Of a stretch of DNA of 20,596 nt, positions 7,245 through 14,666 are shown in pieces. Under the pieces are notes generated by a model, which was given only the letters and a program-made list of their open reading frames with translations, did no database searches and was not told where the DNA came from. How positions within the stretch are numbered: position 1 is the stretch's first letter; each line of letters starts with the position of its first letter. Source of the DNA: DATIJP01 sp964569185. GTDB taxonomy: Bacteria > Chlamydiota > Chlamydiia > Chlamydiales > Rhabdochlamydiaceae. The translations under genes were made by a program, and so were the position numbers. Location: NCBI GenBank assembly GCA_964569185.1, contig CAZMTP010000029.1, forward strand, positions 1 to 20,596, in the 5' to 3' direction.

Positions 7245-8051
7245 TTAAGTATAATAGTAATCCAATTCTTCATTTTTTTTAGGACCGATCACACGCCAAT
7301 TAAGTCGTAAGCTGTGGCTATCGAAAAAAATCTGACCAAAATAGGTATCGTCTTCGCAAAAATGGGAATCAATAGAGGTCATTGACTGACTTCCTGAAGG
7401 AATCAGGTGGAACAGAAAAACAGGCTGCTGCCAGCCGCGCCGCAAATGCTCTAAGGAAATCATTTTGGCCGATCTGTCAAGGGTCCAACGAAATACATTG
7501 CTAAAATCGATCTCTTGGCCTTTTTCATTTTTCCAACTGCCCTTTTCGTTGAAGATCAAAATCTGTTCCCCCTCTCTTGTCACCACCACTTCGCCTTTTC
7601 CTTTCCCATTCCAGCCGCTTTCTTGCTTGGACTTTGTTTTTGCGTTGAAAAAAAGCTGCTTAACAGCTGCCAACTTTTCCCAGAAGAAAAGCAGAATCGT
7701 CTCTTTTTCATCATGTACACTGGCTTTGAGCGGGCCCAATTTGATAGAGCTGTACTGCTTTTTTTCTTGAGGGGGAAGCAAGGTATAAGCCTTTTTGAGA
7801 AGGGATTCGAGCGCGTCTAAAAGGGGAAAGGCAGGATTGAATTGATAGACGCGTGTTTTTCCTTCAAAATAGCTCGAGATGACGCCATTTTTTTCTAGAC
7901 GAGAGAGAGCGCTTTGAATCGGCGTTAAGGGTGTATTAAGTAACCGTTGCAGCTGTGTGCCGTAGCATTTACCATTCACAAAAAGAAAGAGCAGGATTTT
8001 CTGCCTGCTTTTGCTGCCAAAAACAGCGTCTAACATAACGTCAATATCCAA
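7245..8051 (-). CDS. Winged-helix regulator with C-terminal DUF6314-like domain
   Basis: 268 residues in two parts. Residues 6-75 resemble an ArsR-like winged helix: FGSKSRQKILLFLF, then GTQLQRLL-x7-QSALSRLEKNGVI as the recognition helix, then a wing ending RVYQFNP. Residues about 124-268 resemble DUF6314, a lipocalin-like beta-barrel family: SGWNGKGKGEV, an F-x-W strand, LEHLRRGW, SHFCEDDTYFGQIFF and the ending LRLNWRVIGPKKNEEL. A DNA-binding domain joined to a ligand-pocket domain suggests a ligand-sensing repressor. The TTG at 8051 opens the frame; the ATG at 8036 (residue 6) is a good alternative, and neither has a strong Shine-Dalgarno. It lies upstream of the MFS gene and divergent from proC across a 16-bp palindrome. 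Confidence 0.75.
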   Translation of the reverse strand: MDIDVMLDAVFGSKSRQKILLFLFVNGKCYGTQLQRLLNTPLTPIQSALSRLEKNGVISSYFEGKTRVYQFNPAFPLLDALESLLKKAYTLLPPQEKKQYSSIKLGPLKASVHDEKETILLFFWEKLAAVKQLFFNAKTKSKQESGWNGKGKGEVVVTREGEQILIFNEKGSWKNEKGQEIDFSNVFRWTLDRSAKMISLEHLRRGWQQPVFLFHLIPSGSQSMTSIDSHFCEDDTYFGQIFFDSHSLRLNWRVIGPKKNEELDYYYT

Positions 8052-8074
8052 CTTTTAAAGAAAAGAGTCAAGTT

Positions 8075-8090
8075 TAGTTTATATAAACTA
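8075..8090. promoter_or_regulatory. Perfect 16-bp palindrome, candidate operator
   Basis: TAGTTTATATAAACTA is an exact inverted repeat between the divergent regulator (7245-8051) and proC. TATAAA-type -10 candidates lie inside or beside it on both strands (8083-8078 minus, 8089-8094 plus), so a bound dimer would block both promoters. Autoregulation by the adjacent winged-helix protein is the simplest reading. Confidence 0.55.
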
Positions 8091-8113
8091 TAAATTAGTT
8101 AGAAAAAAGCAAA

Positions 8114-8154
8114 CAGGATAAGAAGATCGCTAAAGCGGCAGGATAGACAGGATA
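8114..8154 (+). repeat. Three CAGGATA direct repeats upstream of proC
   Basis: CAGGATA occurs at 8114-8120, 8139-8145 and 8148-8154, in the 91 bases between the palindrome and the proC start. The last two are nine bases apart. They could be binding sites in the leader, or chance. Confidence 0.35.
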
Positions 8155-8180
8155 TCAGGTGTCGATTAGGATGAACAAAT

Positions 8181-8972
8181 ATGAAAATAGCGATCATAGG
8201 ATGCGGAGTGATGGGAACAGCTTTTGCCCGCCATTTCGCCCGCAAGCAGCAACTTTTATTATGTGATCACGATCCTGCCCGCGCTGCACAGCTGGCTAAA
8301 GAATTAAAAGGAAAAGCATGCAAAACGGCTAAAGAAGCAGCCAAAGAGGCCGATCTTGTTTTTTTAGCCATGAAACCGACAGATTTAGCGGTAGCGATCA
8401 AAGATTTAAAAGGCGGGATCACTAAACAGCAACTCATTGTCAGTATTTTAGCAGGCACCTCGCTTGCCACGCTCAAAAAAGGATTCCCTTCCAATCCGAT
8501 TCTACGCGTCATGCCCAATTTGGCCATCACTTGTGGCGCCGGCGTTTTAGGTTTAGTGGAAGATTCTTTGATTACAGCGCCTTTAAGAAAAAACATAGAA
8601 ACAATTTTTTCTGGCGTAGGACTTGTAGTCTGGCTTCAAGAGAGCAAGATCGATGCGTTCGCAGCGCTAGCAGGTTCGGGCCCTGCCTTTATTTTTGTTC
8701 TTGTTGAGGCGATGATCGATAGTGGGGTGCTATTAGGATTTTCCCATCAAGAATCTAGAGAATTTGCTTTACAAACCATCCTGGGCAGTGTTGAGCTTTT
8801 ACAAAAAACGGGCAAGACTCCCAGTGAGCTCAAATGGCAGGTGGCCTCTCCCAAAGGCATGACCATTGCAGGCCTCAAAGCGCTTGAAAAAGGCAGCTTT
8901 AGGAATGCCATTATGAGCGCCTTTTCTGCTGCTTATGAGCGATCTAAAGAAATGCAGAAACAACATAAATAA
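8181..8972 (+). CDS. proC: Pyrroline-5-carboxylate reductase
   Basis: Catalyses the last step of proline synthesis, NAD(P)H-dependent reduction of pyrroline-5-carboxylate. The N-terminal Rossmann motif is IIGCGVMGTAFA (5-16); VFLAMKPTDL, LRVMPNLAI and AALAGSGPAFIF follow in the family order, and the C-terminal helix signature reads ASPKGMTIAGLKALE. The usual form is SPGGTT; Lys and Met replace Gly and Thr here, a modest departure at a conserved site. 263 residues is normal length. The ATG is preceded by AGGA nine bases upstream. It is single-gene, divergent from the winged-helix regulator. Chlamydia species usually lack proline synthesis, so its presence fits a metabolically richer relative. 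Confidence 0.92.
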   Translation: MKIAIIGCGVMGTAFARHFARKQQLLLCDHDPARAAQLAKELKGKACKTAKEAAKEADLVFLAMKPTDLAVAIKDLKGGITKQQLIVSILAGTSLATLKKGFPSNPILRVMPNLAITCGAGVLGLVEDSLITAPLRKNIETIFSGVGLVVWLQESKIDAFAALAGSGPAFIFVLVEAMIDSGVLLGFSHQESREFALQTILGSVELLQKTGKTPSELKWQVASPKGMTIAGLKALEKGSFRNAIMSAFSAAYERSKEMQKQHK

Positions 8973-9011
8973 ACTAATTATTATTACATTATATTTTATA
9001 TACATATAGTG

Positions 9012-9037
9012 TATAATTGCATAATTAAATTATGCAA
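9012..9037 (+). promoter_or_regulatory. -10 box and palindrome covering the start codon of the 708-residue gene
   Basis: A consensus TATAAT (9012-9017) lies 14 bases before the ATG at 9032, predicting a leader of only some 7-8 bases. Overlapping it is a perfect inverted repeat with ten-base arms, TTGCATAATT (9017-9026) and AATTATGCAA (9028-9037), around one central A. The right arm contains the ATG. No Shine-Dalgarno is present. No good -35 was found, so activation or an alternative sigma factor is possible. Confidence 0.5.
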
Positions 9038-11158
9038 AATAATATTAATTATTTTACACATAAAATTTTTGATCCATCTTATTATCAGCGGCGCTTTGAT
9101 AAAGATCTTCCTTCGTCATGGGATGAAACGAGCGGCCGAGCGCTTTTACTCGCACTTCCCTTTTTAAGCCTTTATAAACCTGCAGGAAATGCGATTTCAT
9201 GCGTGATGGGGAGCGCACGCTCTATCTCTTCTTTATCAGAAACGGCCACTGGATTTAGAGATCCTTCAAAAAGCTATTTTTACTGTTTTGGAAAGGCGGG
9301 TCAAACGGGGCTTGCCGTTGTCTCTTTATCTGCGTCTCTATTTCATTTTCAAATCGGTCTTTTAGTCACTACGGGAGCCGATATTGGCATTGCACTGGTA
9401 CATGTGGTGCACCATCTGATTAACCAAGAATGGAAGCTCTCTTTAGAAGAAATGACCCAGCTACTCTCATCCTGCCTCTATCTTGCCATTATGTTGCAAG
9501 GTTCGCTCGAACTGATTTTGGCCTCTTTATTACTCCAAGCTCTGATCCAATTTTACCAATCGTGGTCAGAATATCAGCGTGAGGGAAGATGGCCTGAAGC
9601 GGCTGCAAAATTTGCGATGGGCACAATACGACTTTATCAGGCCCGGCAATGTATCTATCAAATTGAGCGAAGAAATGCTCTTCTTTCTATAAAAAAAATC
9701 GCTGCTTTAGTCCAAAGAATTAAGCGGGGAAGAGAAGTCAACCATTTAATCTATTCTCCTTTACATGAGAAAGGCGGGGAGGTTGTACTTTCAGATAGCA
9801 ATGACAATTCTTACAACTTTGGTACTTATGTTCATGGAAATGGGAAAGCCACTGTGAAGGGAATGAACTTGCAATTCCGCACCCATGAGGTCGACGGAAA
9901 ACAGCTCACCCAATTGGAATTCAAAGTCAATCACGTATTTAGAAACAGATTAGAAAAAGTGATTCAGGAAATAAAGCAGTTAAACCGCGCAGAGCTAAAC
10001 GAGGTGCTCCGTCTCACTCAGTCCCATGCTAAGGGGATGAAAATAGAACAGCTGCCATTTACCTTTTCTGAAAATGTTCAATATAAGATGGGTACTGTGT
10101 CTAAAATTAGTTTAGAGGGTCTTGGTTCTATTTCAGTAGGAAATGATACCGAGTACCCAAATTTGTATGACCGGGTCAAAATTGAACTGGATCCAGGACA
10201 AAATCTGTATCAGATGCATGAATTGCTCTCATTTCTTGATTTAGACGATGCGCTGAGAAGTTCTTCACTAGAAGATATTGAACGACTAAAAATTGGGCAG
10301 CTATTTCGTGTCTTTCAGCCTAAAGAGGCCACGCTGTTTGAAAGAGAAGAATCCTTCTTTGCTCTTTCCATAGAACAGCTTAAACAAGAGATCATCAAAA
10401 AGGCGCCCGCAATGGAAAAAACGTTCCAGGAATACCTCTCTAAAATAGAGCCTGAGGAAATTCTGCCAGGACGTGTGCGTTATTCGATTAGAGGACTTTC
10501 AGATAAAGTATACGAATTAGGCGGCCGCACACTAATATCCGCAGTGACAGGGCCGGATGACCAGGCTTTTGCCCGGACAGCCTCAATTATAAAAATGGGG
10601 ATGTTAGCCCCTGAAATGCGCTTTAGTAATGGCATGGCAGTTGAAGGATTGAGCCCCTGGGGAGATTTTTATGCAGGAGGTGGGGACAGCGTGTTTACGC
10701 AATTGCTCACAGAAGACAATTTCCAAAGAAAAATGAGATTGGACGACTTTGCTTATGACGGGGATGTGCGTATTCTATTTTCTTTAGATATCCTCGAGAC
10801 AGGCACTTATCAGTACCACACCGATTCTTTTGGGTGGAGGCGGCCCACAGCTGAGCCCCCTTATTCTTGGTTTTTTAATCCAGATTTTTATCTTGACCGC
10901 CCCAACATATTTGATTTTACTAAGGAAGAACAGCGCCGCTTTCATTTGGGTCAAGAAGTGATGGTCAAAGAGTGCATCTCCCCTTCGAAAATTCAAGGTT
11001 TAATTGTTCCTAATGAATCGATAAAAGAGGGCCTACTTTCCTATTTTAGAGATAAAAAGATCACAGAATTAAATTCTGAAGGACTTGAGACGATCCTCAA
11101 TATTCCGATCGACCGTTTTATTCATGTAGGGGAACGGTTGTCTGAAAGCTGGTTATAG
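9032..11158 (+). CDS. Large unknown protein; membrane segments, possible toxin-like C-terminal module
   Basis: 708 residues, function unknown; I associate the N-terminal pattern with protein families of chlamydia-related bacteria. Residues 35-60 (GRALLLALPFLSLYKPAGNAI) begin a mixed region; hydrophobic stretches at about 90-125 and 145-175 could be membrane helices, then come basic, soluble sequence with helical segments (about 200-490). The last 220 residues look like a separate module: GGRTLISAV, IIKMGMLAPEMRFSNG, AGGGDSVFTQLLT (548-560), VRILFSLDIL, and near 640 GQEVMVKECISPSKIQGLIVP. This order (a start helix, an F-T strand edge, then E-V-x-V with I-x-P-x-x-I) recalls ADP-ribosyltransferase folds such as DarT, but that is inference only. 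No signal peptide and no Shine-Dalgarno. It stands alone between proC and the convergent sirtuin-like gene. Confidence 0.7.
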   Translation: MQNNINYFTHKIFDPSYYQRRFDKDLPSSWDETSGRALLLALPFLSLYKPAGNAISCVMGSARSISSLSETATGFRDPSKSYFYCFGKAGQTGLAVVSLSASLFHFQIGLLVTTGADIGIALVHVVHHLINQEWKLSLEEMTQLLSSCLYLAIMLQGSLELILASLLLQALIQFYQSWSEYQREGRWPEAAAKFAMGTIRLYQARQCIYQIERRNALLSIKKIAALVQRIKRGREVNHLIYSPLHEKGGEVVLSDSNDNSYNFGTYVHGNGKATVKGMNLQFRTHEVDGKQLTQLEFKVNHVFRNRLEKVIQEIKQLNRAELNEVLRLTQSHAKGMKIEQLPFTFSENVQYKMGTVSKISLEGLGSISVGNDTEYPNLYDRVKIELDPGQNLYQMHELLSFLDLDDALRSSSLEDIERLKIGQLFRVFQPKEATLFEREESFFALSIEQLKQEIIKKAPAMEKTFQEYLSKIEPEEILPGRVRYSIRGLSDKVYELGGRTLISAVTGPDDQAFARTASIIKMGMLAPEMRFSNGMAVEGLSPWGDFYAGGGDSVFTQLLTEDNFQRKMRLDDFAYDGDVRILFSLDILETGTYQYHTDSFGWRRPTAEPPYSWFFNPDFYLDRPNIFDFTKEEQRRFHLGQEVMVKECISPSKIQGLIVPNESIKEGLLSYFRDKKITELNSEGLETILNIPIDRFIHVGERLSESWL

Positions 11159-11377
11159 AACGAGCAGGCTAAGACCTGCTCTCTTATTTAATTTAACAAA
11201 CAGAGCAGCGCATGCTTGTGCGGCGTCTTCTTCTTGATTTAGAGGCTCTTTTTTTTGGTGCTCTTCGTGCCTTAGCTCTTTTTCTTTTTGCCATCCCTGT
11301 ATCTCCTTGTTAAAGGGTTCTAGGGCTACATATGCACGAGGAGGGTTTTTTATCAAATTATTTTTATAGTTTTTCAA
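11153..11377 (-). CDS. Possible small hydrophilic protein downstream of the sirtuin-like gene
   Basis: A 74-residue frame beginning at a TTG that overlaps the end of the sirtuin-like gene by 14 bp, with AAGAAGAG immediately before it (too close for ideal spacing). It is rich in Lys, Glu and Gln in the middle and ends hydrophobic (LSLLVL). No family is recognisable. Its 3' end runs through a hairpin and 6 bp into the 708-residue gene, which argues against it. It may be translationally coupled, or simply an open stretch of 3' leader. Confidence 0.22.
   Translation of the reverse strand: MKNYKNNLIKNPPRAYVALEPFNKEIQGWQKEKELRHEEHQKKEPLNQEEDAAQACAALFVKLNKRAGLSLLVL
11162..11193 (+). terminator. Weak intrinsic terminator after the 708-residue gene
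   Basis: GAGCAGG (11162-11168) and CCTGCTC (11175-11181) form a seven-pair stem with a six-base loop, followed by TCTTATTTAATTT. It is four bases past the stop codon. Confidence 0.5.
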
Positions 11378-12326
11378 CTCTTCTTAATGCGTAGAGAAGG
11401 TCAGGAATCGCTTCTTGAAGATCGGCTTCAAACCAGATATCTTCATTTCCAAGATAATTAGGCTGATTCAGGTTAATCGCCATAATTCTACCGCTGGGAT
11501 TGTACTCTTTATATTTGGCTAGAAAGCCTTTATTATCGCGGCTTAGACCCAAACAAACGACAAAATCGATATCTTTCAGAGTTTCTAATCCTTTTAACTC
11601 TGAAGTGACAGTCACGACGTCAAATCCTGTTTTTTGATGCAGATGGTCCAAATTTTCAGTGAAAATTTTAGTGTTCTTCAATGCGGCCAGCTCAGACAAA
11701 GCCTGGTGTGCTTTTGTAGGTGCGGTAGTAAAACAGCGATTGTGGAAATGAGTAATCTGCTGTGAGAGAGAGCGCGGGTTATGCACCGTTTTTTGTACCC
11801 ATTGGACAAAGTTTTTTTCCTTCTCAAAACCCAATTGCGAATCAAGATCATACATGGTCGGAATCCCGGCTGCTTTTGAAATGCCCGCTCCCGTGTAGAA
11901 GATCACTTTTTTGTCTTTTAGCAGACGGACCACTTTTCCAAGGGAACTGAGGTGGAAAGGTTTTGTGGAGGCAAAGGCTCTTGGAGTAGCAAGAGTCAAA
12001 GAGTAGGACCATTTTGAATGGTTGGTGTTTCCGTTAATCGATCCAGAAGGGTAATGGAACGTGTAGCGATAGCCACCTTCTGTTTTTTTAAACAGCTTTT
12101 TTTCCTCGTCTGGCAGCTGCTGTGGGAGATCTTCTGTAAAAAAGATTTCAAAGACCACTTCATTGTCCTTGGTCTCAAAATGAAACGCGCCATTTTTCTT
12201 ATTCCAGGTCAAACTGGTCGATTTGGACATGGCCTCTATCTCTTTTTGCGACAGGGCCGCGGGAGATTGTGTGATTTGCGCGGTTAAAGAACCAAAAAAA
12301 GAAAGAAAAAGTAAAGCAAGACGCAT
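11364..12326 (-). CDS. Exported Sir2-fold protein lacking canonical catalytic residues
   Basis: 320 residues. Residues 1-16 (MRLALLFLSFFGSLTA) are a signal peptide with a likely cut before Q17. Residues 17-125 are a charged region of unknown fold. Residues 128-320 follow the Sir2 Rossmann order: FYTGAGISKAAGIP (143-156, NAD loop), APTKAHQAL (202-210), FTENLDHLHQKTG (222-234; family TQNxDxLHxxAG), VVCLGLS (256-262) and IMAINLNQP (281-289). The catalytic His of the family's ELHG is Lys245 (ELKG), the FR after GIP is MY, and the zinc-binding Cys module is absent. A normal deacetylase is therefore unlikely; NAD binding or another NAD reaction remains possible. GAGGA (12334-12338) seven bases upstream supports the start. 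The transporter at 12398 precedes it on the same strand by 71 bp. Confidence 0.8.
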   Translation of the reverse strand: MRLALLFLSFFGSLTAQITQSPAALSQKEIEAMSKSTSLTWNKKNGAFHFETKDNEVVFEIFFTEDLPQQLPDEEKKLFKKTEGGYRYTFHYPSGSINGNTNHSKWSYSLTLATPRAFASTKPFHLSSLGKVVRLLKDKKVIFYTGAGISKAAGIPTMYDLDSQLGFEKEKNFVQWVQKTVHNPRSLSQQITHFHNRCFTTAPTKAHQALSELAALKNTKIFTENLDHLHQKTGFDVVTVTSELKGLETLKDIDFVVCLGLSRDNKGFLAKYKEYNPSGRIMAINLNQPNYLGNEDIWFEADLQEAIPDLLYALRRVEKL

Positions 12327-12397
12327 CTGATTTTCCTCAACTTGAACTAAACTAGTTGTAGATTACAAGAAATCGTTAAAAAATTCTGCAAGAAAAA

Positions 12398-13816
12398 TTA
12401 TTTTTCATGTTTTAGCAGTTTTTCCCACGAAGGCTTTTTGAAAAGCAAGATGATTGAAGGGCCAAGACAGATCAGAATCATCCCCCCGAGTAAAAAAGAG
12501 ACATAAAAAGTCACATTTCCTGTGGCAATTTGTGCCGGCGGGAAAAAGCCGATGATAATGGTAGCAAGTGAACCGATAAATCCTACTCCTGCCACGAGCC
12601 ACATGCCAAATAATCCTCCAGGGATTTTATAGAGCCGTTTTACATCTGGTCTTTTATATCTGAGCTTAATGGCTGCAGAAAAAAGCATCAGATACATGAC
12701 TAGGTATACTTGGGTGACCATGACGCTTAAAATCCAATAGGCGCTATTAATAGAAGGCATAAGAACAAAGAGCATCGAAAGAATGGAGACAACCACCGCT
12801 TGAATTAGCAGTAAATTTACAGGCATCTCGTGGCGGTTGATTTTTCTAAAGAAGGGAGGGAGGTCGCCCGTCTGCGCTGCAGCGAGCAGGCCGCGTACAG
12901 GGCCAGCAACCCATGTGCTGATCGATCCAATGGCTCCTAGTAGAATTAAAAATGCCATATAAGGAGTTAATTTAGACAGCCCGTAGCTTTCTACAATAGT
13001 GGAAAAGGCTTGAAGAGAACCAGAAGTCAGACTGATCTGTTCTTGCGGTATCACAACAGCAATTGCCAATCCACCGAGCGCATAAAATGCAAAAATAAGA
13101 ATGGCAGAAATTAAAATTGCTTTGGGATAATCTTTGTGCGGCTGTTTTACATCTTTTACATGCACCGACGACATTTCCATTCCTAGAAGAGCCAAAAGAA
13201 AACCAGTAAAGATCACCAGTTGCGTGGGCTCTGCCAAATTAGGAAAAAAGTTTTGGGCAGTGAAACTGATTTGGAGAGGATGTCCTCCAAAAAACCAATT
13301 AAATCCTAATAAAATAATGATAAATCCAGGAGCGATGGTGCCTACAAGGACAGCCAACGTGGAGATAAAACTAGAGGTGCGCATTCCCAATAAATTCACA
13401 AGCGTAGTAACCCATAAAATAATTAAAATCACGCTAATATTAAACAGTCTATTATCGACCAGCGAAGGCTCGAAGAAGTAAGCGATGGCGCCAGCGACAA
13501 AAGAGAGTGCCGTAGGATACCAGATCACATTTTGGAACCAGAGCAACCAAATGGCTAAAAAACCTGTTTTGTGACCAAATGCTTCTTTGATCCAAGCAAA
13601 AACACCGCCTGCCTTTGCCCAAGCAGATGCAAGTTCTGCGCATACCAGAGCCGAAGGAATAAAAAAGATGAGCGATGCGAGCAGCAAATAAAAAAGAGAG
13701 GTAAAGCCGCTTTCTGCAATGGTGGGCAGGTTGCGAATGGCGCAAATTGCGGCCACATTGATCATGGCCAACGTAAAAATCCCTAGAGATTTTTTAGATG
13801 GATGTTTGATTACCAT
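12398..13816 (-). CDS. APC-superfamily amino-acid transporter, GadC/XasA-like (second copy)
   Basis: 472 residues, about 12 membrane segments. It aligns end to end with the product of 4293-5690: AMINVAAICAIRNLP, ASAWAKAGGVFAWIKEAFG, KQPHKDYPKA, GPVRGLLAAAQTGDLPPFF and YKIPGGLFGMW occupy matching places. By eye the two are clearly homologous but well diverged, so this is an old duplication, probably with different substrates. Within the carrier the helix 1 Val-Asp-Ser of the first copy is Ile-Cys-Ala here, a difference in the substrate region. No Shine-Dalgarno is visible before the ATG, again as in the first copy. It diverges from the hydrolase gene over a 55-bp AT-rich gap, and the sirtuin-like gene follows in the same direction. 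Confidence 0.9.
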   Translation of the reverse strand: MVIKHPSKKSLGIFTLAMINVAAICAIRNLPTIAESGFTSLFYLLLASLIFFIPSALVCAELASAWAKAGGVFAWIKEAFGHKTGFLAIWLLWFQNVIWYPTALSFVAGAIAYFFEPSLVDNRLFNISVILIILWVTTLVNLLGMRTSSFISTLAVLVGTIAPGFIIILLGFNWFFGGHPLQISFTAQNFFPNLAEPTQLVIFTGFLLALLGMEMSSVHVKDVKQPHKDYPKAILISAILIFAFYALGGLAIAVVIPQEQISLTSGSLQAFSTIVESYGLSKLTPYMAFLILLGAIGSISTWVAGPVRGLLAAAQTGDLPPFFRKINRHEMPVNLLLIQAVVVSILSMLFVLMPSINSAYWILSVMVTQVYLVMYLMLFSAAIKLRYKRPDVKRLYKIPGGLFGMWLVAGVGFIGSLATIIIGFFPPAQIATGNVTFYVSFLLGGMILICLGPSIILLFKKPSWEKLLKHEK

Positions 13817-13871
13817 AATTGTTTAATTAGTAGTTATGTAAAATAATAGCAATCTTAATCTGGGCAAAAAA

Positions 13872-14663
13872 ATGCCGTTTGTAAAAGTCAATGATATCGA
13901 GCTCTACTATGAACTGCAGGGAGACGGACCTCCCTTAATTTTGATTGCAGGATTTGCGGCCCACAGCGCGATTTGGAAGGACTATATTGCGCCTCTTTCG
14001 AAGCAGTATCAGCTTCTTATTTTTGATAATCGCGGGGCCGGCCAATCAGAGGCGCCGGAGATTCCCTATTCCATCGAGATGATGGCAGAAGACATTGTTG
14101 CGCTGATGGAAGCACTAAAAATTTCAAACGCCCATTTTTTGGGCCTTTCCATGGGTGGAGCAATTGTACTTCAGCTCTGCATTGAGCATCCTGACAAGGT
14201 TAAAAAGGCGATTGTGGCCGGCGCATTTGCGAAGTTGCCAGAAACGGCGAAGTGGCAGATTCAGGCGAGTCGGAAATTATTGGAAGCGGGCATGCCCTTT
14301 GAACTCTTCTTAGAATCTTTATTGCCTTGGCTATTTAGCAATGCATTTTTAAGTGATACGGAGAATGTAAAAAAGCAGCTGCATCAATGGACCCATAATC
14401 CTTATCCGCAATCTCCCGCTGGATATTATGGCCAGAGCGATGCGATACTGCAGCTAGATTTAAGAGATAGGCTTAAAGAAATTCAATGCAAAACATTAGT
14501 CATCGCAGGAGAAGAAGATCTTTACATTCCAAGTTCCTGTTTTCATCAGCTCATGAAGCGGATTCCTAATGCCAAATTAGCCGTTCTTAAGGAGCAGGCG
14601 CATATGTTTGTGAGTGAACGGCCAGAAGAAGTAATCAAGCTAGTGAAGGAATTTTTAGGTTAA
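13872..14663 (+). CDS. Alpha/beta-fold hydrolase
   Basis: 263 residues with the complete catalytic set of the alpha/beta-hydrolase fold: oxyanion region LILIAGFAAHSAIW (22-35), DNRGAGQS, the nucleophile elbow GLSMGG (Ser near 95), the acid in AGEEDLYIP, and the His in EQAHMF near the C-terminus. It is closest in style to the 3-oxoadipate enol-lactonase/BioH-like esterases, but the cap domain does not reveal the substrate. No signal peptide, so it acts in the cytoplasm. The start ATG has only a weak GGGC-type site. murJ follows three bases after its stop, so the two are almost certainly cotranscribed, though no functional link is evident. Confidence 0.9.
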   Translation: MPFVKVNDIELYYELQGDGPPLILIAGFAAHSAIWKDYIAPLSKQYQLLIFDNRGAGQSEAPEIPYSIEMMAEDIVALMEALKISNAHFLGLSMGGAIVLQLCIEHPDKVKKAIVAGAFAKLPETAKWQIQASRKLLEAGMPFELFLESLLPWLFSNAFLSDTENVKKQLHQWTHNPYPQSPAGYYGQSDAILQLDLRDRLKEIQCKTLVIAGEEDLYIPSSCFHQLMKRIPNAKLAVLKEQAHMFVSERPEEVIKLVKEFLG

Positions 14664-14666
14664 AAT

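Noticed and set aside
7991..8014. AGCAGG/CCTGCT hairpin followed by T's on the plus strand
   Set aside because: It lies within the coding sequence of the winged-helix regulator, has no plus-strand gene before it, and is explained by chance codon content.
8799..9005. Minus-strand 68-residue frame over the proC 3' end
   Set aside because: It is antisense to strongly conserved proC sequence, has no ribosome site, and its hydrophobic start comes from AT-rich intergenic DNA.
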